DNA from: CAWCXF01 sp963799455 | Lineage (GTDB): Bacteria > Pseudomonadota > Alphaproteobacteria > Rhodobacterales > Rhodobacteraceae | Assembly (NCBI GenBank): GCA_963799455.1 | Contig: CAWCXF010000007.1 | Coordinates: 372,001 to 436,000, forward strand | Direction of reading: 5' to 3' | DNA: 64,000 nt | Shown here: one piece after another, positions 36,929-45,600 of the stretch | How the letters are laid out: each line of letters begins with the position of its first letter | How positions within the stretch are numbered: the stretch's first letter is position 1 | Notes under the pieces: generated by a model | Database searches by the model: none | Seen by the model: the letters and a program-made list of their open reading frames with translations, nothing else | Told to the model about the DNA's origin: nothing | Made by a program: the position numbers and the translations under genes

Positions 36929-39227
36929 TCAGTCGCTCTCGGCCGGTCCGCCACGCATGAGGCGCGCGACGACCTCGAGAAGCCGCGTTGTATCGACCGG
37001 CTTTACCAGGTGAGCCGAGAAGCCGGCGCGCATGCTCTCGTCGCGGTCTCGCTGCTGCCCGTAGCCGGTGACCGCAACCAACGTGATCGGAGTAATGCGG
37101 TCCTCTGCCCCGAGACGCCGAGCGACCTCGTACCCATCCATCACCGGCAACCCGATGTCGACCAGAGCGAGCTTGGGTAGGAACCGGTTCGCCGCCTCGA
37201 TTGCAGACGGTCCGTCGTAGGCGATCTCGGTCTCATAGCCTTGCGTGCGAAGCAGATAGCCCAAGAGGTCGGCGGCATCCTGGTTGTCGTCGACGATGAG
37301 CACTTTGCCCTGCGCCGCGTGCACCGTTGTCCGCTGCTCGGAGGCGGGATGTGACCGCTTCGTTCGAGGGCGCTTGCCGGCATCGGGGCAACCGCACGGT
37401 GAACTCGGTGCCGGCGTTCCTTCCCTGGCTTGTGGCCTGTACGGTTCCGCCGTGAAGCTCGACGAGGCCGCGCACGATCGCCAGCCCGAGTCCCAATCCG
37501 CCCTGGGATCGCTCCAGGGACTGGCTCTCCTGAACGAACAGGTCGAAGATCTTGGGGAGCATGTCCGGCTCGATGCCGACCCCGCTGTCGCGCACGCATA
37601 GCACGATCTCGTCTTCGTCGGCATGGGCGCGAAGATGGATGTGCCCGCCGGCCTTTGTGTACTTGGCCGCGTTCGTGAGTAGATTGGCCAGCACCTGCGC
37701 GATGCGTCTGGCGTCCCCGTCTACGATCAGGCCGCGCGGCACGTCGACCTCCAGCTGATGCCGATGCTGCTCAAGCAGCGGGCTCGCGATCTCAACCGCT
37801 TGGGTCACGACGTCCGCCGCCTCCACTCGCTCCCTGCGCAGCTCGACCCGTCCCCGAGTGATTCGCGAGATGTCGAGCAGGTCGTCGACAAGACCGACCA
37901 AATGCTGCACCTGCCGTTCGATGATTGCCCGCTCGCGCTCCCCTCCGCTTATGCCGGGCTGTTTCAGCAGCTGCAGGGCGGTGAGGATCGGGGCCAGCGG
38001 GTTGCGCAGCTCGTGCCCGAGCATGGCGAGAAACTCGTCCTTGGCGCGGTTCGCGGCCTCGGCGGCCTCTCGCAGGGTGACGAGTTCGGTAATCTCGAGG
38101 GTGACGCCATCGAAGTGCACCGGCCGATCATCCGCGTAGCCGGTGCGTCCGATTGCCCGGATCCAGCGAACCTCACCCTCGAGATCGACCGTTCGGTAGA
38201 CCGTGTCATAGACCGAGCGCTCCGCAATCGACTTGTCGATCGCGCGCTTGGTGGGCTCACGATCCTCGGGGTGCATGCGCTCGTAGAAGGTATCGATGGT
38301 GACCACCGCATCGGGTGGCAAGCCAAAGTGCGCCTTGACGTGCCGGTTCCAGACCAAGACGTCGAAGGGCAGGTCGGAGTACCAAATGCCCACACGGCCG
38401 GAGTTGACTGCGAGGTCGAGTCGCGCCTCCGACATCTTTCGGTCGTCGATGTCGATCACCGACCCGACATAACCGCTGAAGCGCCCAGCATCGTCCCATC
38501 GAGGGCGGCCGGCGTCGATGACCCAGCGGCGTAGACCGTCGGCGCAACGAAGGCGATGCTCGAGCTCGAAGGGAACGCGTGTCGCATTCGCCGCGAGAAA
38601 CGCGTCGCGCGCGGCCTTTCGGTCTTCGGCATGGACTGCGTCGAGCCAGCCGTAGCCGAGCCCGTCTCGTTCGGTCTGTCCGGTGAACTCGTACCAGCCT
38701 CGCGACAGATACTTGCACGAGCCTTCCGCATCGGTCGCCCACAACATCGCAGGGGCGGTGTCGGCGAACGCGCGAAACCGATGCTCGCTCAATCGTAGTT
38801 CCTCTTCGGCGGCTTGCCGGCTGCGCTGCTCGTCGCGGTGCGCCGTGATGTCATTGAACAGCAGCGCGACCAGGCGTCGCTCCGGCGCCCCGATCCTCGA
38901 GGCGTGCACGTCGAAGCATCGGCCCATCGCAGGCGACTCCTGAGCGAAGCGAATCGGCTCCCCAGTCAAGGCGACACGTCCGTAGGTCTCGATCCAATGC
39001 GCCTCCAGGTCGGGCACCAGCTCGAGCGCCGTCTTCCCCATCGGATCCGTCAGCCCGGTGAGCTCCTCGAAGGCCTGGTTCACCTCGACGAAGCGGTAGT
39101 CGCGAGGCGCACCCGCCTCGTTGAGCAGAACCTCGAACACGCAGAAGCCCTGGTCGAACGCGTAGAACACGTCCCGATACTCGGTCGCCTCGAGCGTGAG
39201 GTCGCTAGACTTCGGTGGGTACGTCAA
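36929..39227 (-). pseudogene. Hybrid histidine kinase PAS-PAS-PAS-HisKA-HATPase-REC, one frameshift before REC
   Basis: ATG 39227. Soluble: three PAS-type sensors (FYAFDQGFCVFEVLLNEAG about 22-130; HRFRAFADTAPAMLWATDAEG about 150-265; SGRVGIWYSDLPFDVLVWNR about 285-400), HisKA with phospho-His in LAMLGHELRNPLAPI, HATPase (NLLTNAAKYT, DSGVGIEPDMLPKIFDLF, GLGLGLAIVRGLVELHGG). The kinase frame then drifts into Arg-rich sequence. Near 37345-37375 the receiver resumes in another frame: GKVLIVDDNQDAADLLG, phospho-Asp in LALVDIGLPVMDG, Lys in LVKPVD, stop at 36929. A single indel splits it into kinase and receiver. An IS91-type remnant follows upstream. Confidence 0.85.
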
Positions 39228-39319
39228 GGCCTGATGGTAGCCCGAGACCCTAGGATATCAACCACGGGCGTCATCTCGTCGACTCGTTATCCGACTCGTT
39301 ATCGAGACCGGTCCCAGCC

Positions 39320-39526
39320 TCAGACGCAAAAGACCGTTGAAGCGGCCATCGGCTTGTATCCGCCGCATCGGGCGCACTTGAGGATGTCGATGGCGAAGAC
39401 GCGCCGGAGTCGATCGGCCGACGGCCGAGCTGGTTTGCGATGCCGCGGCGTCCCGAAGACACGCTCCCTCATGCGCTGGTGAGCGAGCACGGGCCACGTC
39501 TCAGGGAGCGTGGAGAAGTAGCGCAT
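39320..39526 (-). mobile_element. IS91-type transposase C-terminal remnant
   Basis: Translation from 39526 gives RMRERVFGTPRHRKPARPSADRLRRVFAIDILKCARCGG. The LxRVFxIDxLxCxxCGG signature is the zinc-finger end of IS91-family (Y1/Y2 rolling-circle) transposases. After CGG the match is lost and the frame stops at 39320. The catalytic HUH/Tyr part is absent, so this is a dead fragment. It lies directly beside the palindromic repeat array and gene fragments at 39709-40442. Confidence 0.7.
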
Positions 39527-39540
39527 CTGTGCGTCCAGTG

Positions 39541-39655
39541 ATGAGAGAAGGGGGGGGGGCGAAGAGGGAAGCGCGAAGAGGTAAGTGAGATGTGTGGAGA
39601 GGGAAGGGGGGAAGAGGGGCTCCTCTCCTTGTCATCCCTCTCCTTCTCCCCTCAT
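39541..39655. repeat. Purine tract followed by pyrimidine tract
   Basis: A G/A-rich stretch (39541-39620, with a G10-like run at 39550) is followed by a C/T-rich stretch (39618-39655), so the two halves can pair or form triplex-type structures. A shorter GAAGAGA repeat occurs at 36840-36865 on the other side of the hybrid kinase. No coding function is apparent. Confidence 0.5.
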
Positions 39656-39887
39656 CGTTCTTCGCTCTCGAGTTAGCACTTGAGACCGTGCCCCTGAATC
39701 CGTCATGACCTAACGTCATGGGGACGCGGTCGATGACGATGACCTAACGTCATGGGGACGCGGTGCGATGACGATGACTCTAGGAGGGAAGTCGTGGTAA
39801 TGTCATCGTCATCGACCGCGTCCCCATGACGTTAGCGGTCGTCGTAATGTCATCGTCATCGACCGCGTCCCCATGACGTTAGCGGTC

Positions 39888-39960
39888 GGGGGTTGCCGAA
39901 GAAGTGACCGAGCTCGTGGGCCAGGACATGCGGTCTCGCCAAAGTGGTGAGGACGGTCAT
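39888..39960 (-). pseudogene. Short metalloprotease gene fragment (copy 1)
   Basis: About 70 bases almost identical to 40244-40315 and similar to 41465-41533, covering the ALARPHVLAHELGHFFGN-type zinc-site coding region of the intact protease gene. It is bounded by palindrome arms on both sides and cannot be expressed as a protein. Confidence 0.75.
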
Positions 39961-40122
39961 GACCTAACGTCATGGGGACGCGGTCGATGACCATGACCTA
40001 ACGTCATGGGGACGCGGTCGATGACGATGACTCTAGGAGGGGAAGTTCGTCGTAATGTCATCGTCATCGACCGCGTCCCCATGACGATAGCCGGACATCC
40101 CGCGCCCCCAGATTGTTCACTC

Positions 40123-40312
40123 GCTCACCCGAGCGCACAAAGCGATCCCGGAACCGACGGATCCGCCGGATCTGACCTGCATCGAAAAACGGCGGCACGT
40201 CCGCGCTCGTGTAGCTCATGATGTTCCCCGGCGTGTCGCTGTGGGGGTTGCCGAAGAAGTGACCGAGCTCGTGGGCCAGGACATGCGGTCTCGCCAAAGT
40301 GGTGAGGACGGT
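40123..40312 (-). pseudogene. Metalloprotease gene fragment (copy 2)
   Basis: About 190 bases matching 41346-41533, the last 60 codons of the metzincin-type protease at 41332-41961, including HELGHFFGNPH and DTPGNIMSYTSADVPPFF. It differs at several positions, so it is a diverged copy and not a simple assembly repeat. Palindrome hairpins flank it on both sides and it lacks the signal peptide and N-terminal domain. Confidence 0.8.
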
Positions 40313-40451
40313 CATGACCTAACGTCATGGGGACGCGGTCGATGACGATGACTCTAGGAGGGAAGTTCGTCGTAATGTCATCGTCATCGACCGCGTCCCC
40401 ATGACGTTAGCCGGACATCCCGCGCCCCCAGATTGTTCACTCATCCACGGC

Positions 40452-40919
40452 ATGGGATCGGATTTGAAGCAATACCTCGACTTGTGGACTCGCCTCGACG
40501 CCGTGGTCACGGAGCTGACGCGTCGCGGCGAGGAGGAGACGGGCAACTACTTCATGGTCGGCTTTTTTCTTGAGTTCCCCGAGCTCGATGCGCTTGAGCG
40601 CTTTGTAAAGAACGCCGAGCAAGCGCGTAACGAACTTGACGTGCAAGACAAGGGAGAGTCGGTCGCCGAAGCAACACTCGCCGCGATAGAGCGCCGATGC
40701 AGCGCCGCTACGCGCGGACCTTGGGTCGCATACATTGAGGGTCGAGACCACGAGTCCGGGAGCGACTTCGTGATGCGCGGACCGGAAGAGAACCGGGCGG
40801 AGGACCTTGAGCTGAGCGGAGCCAGCAGCGCCGACATCGACTTCATCGCGCACGCACGCCAAGCCGTCCCAATACTCGTGGCAGAGGTTCGCCGACTTCG
40901 AGCGCTGCAGGGTGGGTGA
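40452..40919 (+). CDS. Conserved small protein with GPW...EGRDHESGSDF motif
   Basis: 155 residues from ATG 40452, just after the last palindrome repeat tail. The C-terminal 90 residues match a widespread uncharacterised family: a helix IERRCSAATRGPW, VAYIEGRDHESGSDFVM, DLELSGASSADIDFIAHARQAVPILVAEVRRLRAL. In many genomes the family appears as a single small protein in accessory regions; I do not know its function. The first half (DLKQYLDLWTRLDAVVTELTRRG) is helical. Its stop is one base from the end of the convergent next gene. Confidence 0.75.
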   Translation: MGSDLKQYLDLWTRLDAVVTELTRRGEEETGNYFMVGFFLEFPELDALERFVKNAEQARNELDVQDKGESVAEATLAAIERRCSAATRGPWVAYIEGRDHESGSDFVMRGPEENRAEDLELSGASSADIDFIAHARQAVPILVAEVRRLRALQGG

Positions 40920-40920
40920 C

Positions 40921-41292
40921 TCAGCGTTCGTCCCTAAAGAGTTCATCCAACGTTCGCTGTAGTGCAGTGGTCCTTGGACCTCGATACGGAACGACTTCGT
41001 GCTCCGGGTCAAAGCACCACTCCAAGATGTCGCGGACGAGGCCAGGGGTGGAGCCTCCGCGGTTTGGAAAGAGCGGTGGCACGATCCACATGGGTCGCGG
41101 AGCGCTGTCCGGAACACCGATGAAGCCGTGCGAGCTCACGCCGAGGAGCGGCTCGGACCCGATGAGTTCGTAGAGCACGGAGAACTGTTTGTCGGTGGAT
41201 GCGATGCGCATATACACCTCGTCGGGGAGATGCCAGACGAACGACCGACCGTTGAAATCGAACGGCCTTCGTCCTTTGGTGCGAATCGCCAT
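40921..41292 (-). CDS. Conserved hypothetical protein, 123 residues
   Basis: Begins MAIRTKGRRPFDFNGRSFVWHLPDE and contains YMRIASTDKQFSVLYELIGSEPLLGVSS and RPMWIVPPLFPNRGGSTPGLVRDILEWCFDPEHEVVPYRG. The strand-rich body with an RSFVW start and WIxPP motif looks like an uncharacterised family that I associate with accessory islands. No signal peptide. It is convergent with the EGRDHESGS gene and next to the metalloprotease. Confidence 0.65.
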   Translation of the reverse strand: MAIRTKGRRPFDFNGRSFVWHLPDEVYMRIASTDKQFSVLYELIGSEPLLGVSSHGFIGVPDSAPRPMWIVPPLFPNRGGSTPGLVRDILEWCFDPEHEVVPYRGPRTTALQRTLDELFRDER

Positions 41293-41331
41293 GGGCCGAA
41301 GGTAACAGGTGAGGTCAAGTCGCTTCGACGC

Positions 41332-41961
41332 CTATCGAGACACCAGCTCACCCGAGCGCACAAAGCGATCCCGGAACCGACGGATCCGCCCGATCTGACC
41401 TGCATCGAAAAACGGCGGCACGTCCGCGCTCGTGTAGCTCATGATGTTCCCCGGCGTGTCGCTATGCGGGTTGCCGAAGAAGTGACCGAGCTCGTGGGCG
41501 AGGACATGCGGCCGCGCCAAGGTGGTGAGTACGACGAAGTGCCGAAAGCCGCCGCCGCGGTTGGAGCGCCAGTGGACGCCGCGGAGAAGGCGATTCTCCA
41601 CGTCGACATCCGCCATCGAGCGCACGACGAAGACATGGATATCGCCTCGCTCCGGCTCGACGAGAGGTCCGAGGCGGTGTCGGTCCGAGCGTGTGACCAG
41701 GTCCGCGGACATGTCGGCGACTGTGTGCACTTCCATCTCGCCGAAGTGGATGTCCGCCGGCGCGAAGATGGAGTTTGCCGCCTGCCGGTGAGCTTCGATC
41801 CATTCCTCAGACACGACGGGTACGCCGTCGACGGCAGCGATTTGTACATGGAGCGAAAAGTCCGCCCTGGGTTCATTCGCTTGGGCGGGATGCGGAACGA
41901 CGAAAACAGTGCAAAACAACAGCGATTGGATGGATATCAATGCCGATAGTTTGATTCGCAC
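41332..41961 (-). CDS. Secreted metzincin-like zinc protease, intact copy
   Basis: 209 residues from 41961 with a signal peptide (LSALISIQSLLFCTVFVVPHPAQA). The zinc site HELGHFFGNPH (about 162-172) is followed by DTPGNIMSYTSADV, where NIMSY is the Met-turn, so the metzincin fold is complete. The N-terminal half (RADFSLHVQIAAVDGVPVVSEEWI) is a small propeptide-like or substrate-binding domain. Parts of its 3' end are duplicated twice in the palindrome array to the left. Divergent from the Hsp70 gene with a 45-base gap. Confidence 0.85.
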   Translation of the reverse strand: MRIKLSALISIQSLLFCTVFVVPHPAQANEPRADFSLHVQIAAVDGVPVVSEEWIEAHRQAANSIFAPADIHFGEMEVHTVADMSADLVTRSDRHRLGPLVEPERGDIHVFVVRSMADVDVENRLLRGVHWRSNRGGGFRHFVVLTTLARPHVLAHELGHFFGNPHSDTPGNIMSYTSADVPPFFDAGQIGRIRRFRDRFVRSGELVSR

Positions 41962-42006
41962 AACGCGGCTAAACTACCATGACAGCGTCCTATATGCAGG
42001 TAAGCC

Positions 42007-44601
42007 ATGAGCGATGAATTAGTTCTAGGCATCGACCTAGGGACGACCAACTCGGTTGTCGCGGTCAGTGACGGGGGTGAGGTACGAGTCCTCGCCAACG
42101 AGCTTGGGCAGCGCTTGGTGCCTTCCGTCGTGTCGTTTAAGCCCGGGGGTGGAGTCCTCGTTGGCGAAGAAGCCCGTGAGCGCCGACTCCTCGACGCCAG
42201 CAACACCATCTACTCCGTCAAGCGGCTGATTGGGCGGCCTTATCGTTCGCCGGAAGTGCGCACCGCCCAAGAGCGCTTCGCCTTTGAGATCCGTGAGAGC
42301 CCCACCGGCGGCGTGGTCGTCGGCATCCGCAACGACACCTACACGCTGACGGAGATCAGCGCCTTTGTGTTGCGTGAAGTCGCCCGAATCGCCGAGCTTA
42401 GCATCGGCCCATCGCCACGCGCCGTGATCACGGTTCCGGCGAACTTCAACGAGCTCCAGCGCAGCGCCACCAAAGCGGCTGGTCGTGTCGCAGGGCTCGA
42501 CGTCCTGCGCATCATCAACGAACCGACGGCGGCGGCGCTGGCTTATGGTTACGGCAAAGAGCGCCCAGAGCGCGTCGCGGTGTTCGACTTGGGCGGCGGT
42601 ACCTTCGACCTGACGATCCTCGACCTGGAGAACGACGTCTTCGAGGTCATCGCCACCGCCGGCGATTCGTTCTTGGGCGGCGACGACGTCGACGTGCTCA
42701 TCGCCGACATGATGAGCGACACCTTCCTGCAAACGCATCGCTGGGATCCACGAAGTGATCGCCAAGCGTATGAACGTTTAAGGGCTGCGGCGGAGTGGGC
42801 GAAGTGCCAGCTCTCCAACGACCACGCGGTGGAACTCACCATCGAAGAGCTCCACTACGGCGCGGGCGGCAAGCGTCTGGACCTCGAGTTTGAGATTGAG
42901 CGCGAGACCCTTGAGCGGGCTGTGATGCCGCTCTTGGGGCGCAGTTTTGACGTCTGCAACGACGCTTTCCGTGAAGCAGGGATGAAACCCACGGACGTCG
43001 ACAGCATCGTGCTCGTGGGCGGATCGACGCGCATGCCGCTCGTACGCAGCATGGTCACGGAGTATTTTAAGCAGGATCCACGCGACGAGATCGACCCGGA
43101 TCTCGTCGTCGCCCAGGGCGCCGCGATCCACGGCTATGCTGTGGGTGGCCGCAAGCGAAAGCGCACGCGCTCCCTGGGTCGTGTCGCGCTCAAGAAGATG
43201 TCCGCCACGGAAGTGGCTGTGCTTCAGGCCGAACGAAAAGCGCGTCAAGATTCTCTGCCGCGCCAGCCGGCGTTCGCGCCCACGGACCAGGTCGAAGTCC
43301 TCATCCCGAAGCGCCCCGCACCCGTTGGGAAACCTCTGACGACGTCTGCTGCCAAGCCCGCTCCGCCACCACCGCCCGCGCGACCGGCCCCTCCGCCGCC
43401 ACCGATGCGAGCGGCAAAGAAGCGAACGCAGCTCGGCATGCCAACCGTGCCCCTGCCACCCGGGGCTCCACCGACGCCGCCAAAGCCCGCACCGACGAGA
43501 CCCACACCGACAAAACCCACACCGACGAGACCCACACCGACAAAACCCAGGGCTTCGCCAACGCTCTTCGGAGTCGGAGCCGATCCCCACGCGTTCGACG
43601 ATGAGACCATTACCCGCGTCCACGCCGAACCTCTCTCCTTTGACGCGTCTCTCGACATGCCCGATGAGCCTCTGTCCCACGGCCTGGACATGGGCGAGTA
43701 CGCCGACGAAGCGTCGGCTTCCACGGAAGCCCCGCTTCCGACCAAGCCGGACTTGTCCCTCGACTTTGAAGACGCCGGCGCCTCGCTCCCGGGTGTCATC
43801 GCCGCGCCCGTGGTCCCCGTAGGCGCCCGACACAACGAGAGCTCGAAGGTCGATCTCCAGCTCTCGAACTTCCTCTCTCAGGCAGGTCCCGCGCCGAGAC
43901 CACCTGCGCCGCCGCCACCGCCATCGTTCCCGTCGCGGGTTGCGACTCAAGAAGGCCGCCCGTTCTCCGAGCCGCCTCTGCCTTCGTTCGACGAACCGAG
44001 CGCAGAACCTCTCGACGAAGTCCCCACGGTTGCGCGTCCTCATTCGGCGCCCCTCGACGAGATCCCCACCGTCGCGCGTCCCCAGTCGTCGCCGCCCCTC
44101 GACCCCTTCGACGGCATGTCCCCTTCGCAGCTTCCGTCGCTCGCGCCGTCCGCGCCGAAGCCTGTCGTGAGTCTCGTCGATCGAGCGCCGCCGCTGCTGA
44201 TGGACGTCACGCCACACAGTCTCGGGATCGAGACCGCCGGCGGCTTCTGCCAGCACTTGGTGCGACGCAACGCGCCGATCCCCGCAGAGCAGTCACGCGT
44301 CTTCTCCACGGCCTCGGACAACCAAAAGATGGTCGTCATTCGAGTCTGTCAGGGAGAGGAGAAAGTCTTCGGTTCGAACCAGCTCTTGGGGCAGGTCGAG
44401 CTCACTGGCTTGCGTCCGGCGCTACGCGGGGAAGTCCAGATCGACGTCGCATTCCAGTTGGACGCCAGCGGCACCCTCGACGTTCGCGCCGTCGATACCG
44501 ACACGGGCAAAGCACAGACGATTCGCATTAAGCTGATGGGCGGCGCGAGCGAAGAGGACATCGAGCACATGCGCCAGCGGCAGCAGACGCTCCTGAGCTA
44601 G
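42007..44601 (+). CDS. Hsp70/DnaK-type chaperone with a ~350-residue insertion between domains
   Basis: 864 residues. The ATPase domain (1-380) is complete: GIDLGTTNSVVAV, NEPTAAALAYGYG, FDLGGGTFDLT, VLVGGSTRMPLV. The substrate-binding beta domain (728-864) starts LLMDVTPHSLGIETAGG and lacks the helical lid beyond a short tail. Between them, where DnaK has a 10-residue linker, lie about 347 residues rich in Pro, Thr and Ala with basic (GRKRKRTR) and repeated parts (PTRPTPTKP; DEVPTVARP/DEIPTVARP). The linker would be disordered. The J-domain gene downstream is its likely co-chaperone. No NEF gene is adjacent. Confidence 0.9.
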   Translation: MSDELVLGIDLGTTNSVVAVSDGGEVRVLANELGQRLVPSVVSFKPGGGVLVGEEARERRLLDASNTIYSVKRLIGRPYRSPEVRTAQERFAFEIRESPTGGVVVGIRNDTYTLTEISAFVLREVARIAELSIGPSPRAVITVPANFNELQRSATKAAGRVAGLDVLRIINEPTAAALAYGYGKERPERVAVFDLGGGTFDLTILDLENDVFEVIATAGDSFLGGDDVDVLIADMMSDTFLQTHRWDPRSDRQAYERLRAAAEWAKCQLSNDHAVELTIEELHYGAGGKRLDLEFEIERETLERAVMPLLGRSFDVCNDAFREAGMKPTDVDSIVLVGGSTRMPLVRSMVTEYFKQDPRDEIDPDLVVAQGAAIHGYAVGGRKRKRTRSLGRVALKKMSATEVAVLQAERKARQDSLPRQPAFAPTDQVEVLIPKRPAPVGKPLTTSAAKPAPPPPPARPAPPPPPMRAAKKRTQLGMPTVPLPPGAPPTPPKPAPTRPTPTKPTPTRPTPTKPRASPTLFGVGADPHAFDDETITRVHAEPLSFDASLDMPDEPLSHGLDMGEYADEASASTEAPLPTKPDLSLDFEDAGASLPGVIAAPVVPVGARHNESSKVDLQLSNFLSQAGPAPRPPAPPPPPSFPSRVATQEGRPFSEPPLPSFDEPSAEPLDEVPTVARPHSAPLDEIPTVARPQSSPPLDPFDGMSPSQLPSLAPSAPKPVVSLVDRAPPLLMDVTPHSLGIETAGGFCQHLVRRNAPIPAEQSRVFSTASDNQKMVVIRVCQGEEKVFGSNQLLGQVELTGLRPALRGEVQIDVAFQLDASGTLDVRAVDTDTGKAQTIRIKLMGGASEEDIEHMRQRQQTLLS

Positions 44602-44959
44602 CGGACTACGTCGCCGCTGGTGAGGTGCATGAGCATCTTGTCTGATTCGCTATCCCGATTAGGGTATGCGCGCCAACGGTCGCCGCTCTGCGTCACCTCG
44701 AGTCGCTCGATGCCGGCGAGCCATTCCCACCGCGGTCCCTGCACGAAGCGGACGAATTCGGGCTAGTGCGACTGTAGTGATGCGGACGCTTGACGGATGA
44801 AGCCTTCAACAGTGTTTCGCTCGGCGCCTGAGATGCCGTTCCTTGGAGTTGGAATCGAACTTGAAAGGAACGGCCTTCCAGAAGCACTTTGTCGTCGACT
44901 AACCAATAAACGCCGTCCCATCTCGACAGGTGTTCTCGCCGCGAGTCCTCTTTGTTCAC
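44598..44959 (-). pseudogene. Small conserved-looking gene, frameshifted and with an in-frame stop
   Basis: From ATG 44959: MNKEDSRREHLSRWDGVYWLVDDKVLLEGRSF, then a frame change near 44860 to PTPRNGISGAERNTVEGFIRQASASLQSH, a TAG at 44763, and beyond it PEFVRFVQGPRWEWLAGIERLEVTQSGDRWRAYPNRDSESDKMLMHLTSGDVVR with a stop at 44598. The parts read as one Trp-rich protein of about 120 residues. Its stop overlaps the end of the Hsp70 gene by a few bases. Family unknown; broken by one indel and one stop. Confidence 0.5.
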
Positions 44960-45014
44960 GATGGATGGATAACACAGTCGGTCTGGCGCTCGCGAACTGA
45001 TACCATGCGGCCGT

Positions 45015-45515
45015 ATGTCGTTGGACGACCTCGATTACTACACTCTTCTTGGCCTCGACGATCGCGATGAACTGGCCACGATCAAGAAGGCGTTTCGCAA
45101 CTTCGCGCGCAAATACCACCCGGATATCTACGCCGGGAGGAGCCCAGAGCGCGTTGAACAAGCCACGGTGATCTACCGTCGCGGCAGCGAGGCGTACCAA
45201 GTCCTGACGGACGAGAAGATGCGCTCCGCTTACGACAAAGCGTTGAGAGACGGCCGCATCCGGCTCAGCGGCCGAGCGATGGATCGCGCCGTCGCGCCAG
45301 CGCCCGCGCCGGTGAAGAAGAAGAAAAACGAAGTGCCGATCCAAACGCCACAGGCGTTGGCGCAGTATAAAGCCGGCATCGCCGCCGCACATCGCGGTGA
45401 ATGGAAGACTGCCTGGCGCTACCTAAAGCAGGCACACGAGTCCGAACCGGAGAACGAGTTCATCGCTTCGCGTTTCTTTCGCGTCGAGCGCAAGCTGCGC
45501 GACCGCCAGGTCTGA
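45015..45515 (+). CDS. J-domain protein (DnaJ-like) with C-terminal TPR helices
   Basis: 166 residues. N-terminal J domain: DYYTLLGLDDRDELATIKKAFRNFARKYHPDIYAG, with the essential HPD, then VIYRRGSEAYQVLTDEKMRSAYDKAL. A Lys-rich linker (VKKKKNE) leads to a TPR-like pair (ALAQYKAGIAAAHRGEWKTAWRYLKQAHESEPENEFI). No zinc finger and no client-binding C-terminal domain, so it is a type III J protein. It probably stimulates the ATPase of the neighbouring unusual Hsp70; the TPR part could bind partners. Confidence 0.9.
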   Translation: MSLDDLDYYTLLGLDDRDELATIKKAFRNFARKYHPDIYAGRSPERVEQATVIYRRGSEAYQVLTDEKMRSAYDKALRDGRIRLSGRAMDRAVAPAPAPVKKKKNEVPIQTPQALAQYKAGIAAAHRGEWKTAWRYLKQAHESEPENEFIASRFFRVERKLRDRQV

Positions 45516-45600
45516 CAGTCCCGGAGCGTCTCTGTTGGATTCGCTCCTCATCAAACCCAGCCCCAAGACCTCGCCGATGCGAGACGATATCGTTTCTCCT

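Larger units (their letters stand above)
39709..40410. repeat. Array of nine 33-35-bp palindrome arms in both orientations
   Basis: The arm core CATGGGGACGCGGTCGATG occurs forward at 39709-39742, 39743-39777, 39963-39996, 39997-40030 and 40318-40351, and reversed at 39803-39835, 39850-39882, 40058-40090 and 40378-40410. Forward and reverse arms are separated by a short spacer containing TCTAGGAGGGAAG, forming three long hairpins. Between hairpins lie copies of the 3' part of the metalloprotease gene at 41332, and a 32-bp tail (40091-40122, repeated at 40411-40442). This looks like REPIN-type doublets with duplicated flanks. Confidence 0.85.

Noticed and set aside
39709..40410. CRISPR-like repeat array
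   Set aside because: Repeats occur in both orientations, the sequences between them are shared gene fragments and not unique spacers, and no cas gene is present.
40452..41292. Toxin-immunity pair beside the protease
   Set aside because: The two small genes are convergent and neither shows a toxin domain; the idea rests only on their accessory context.
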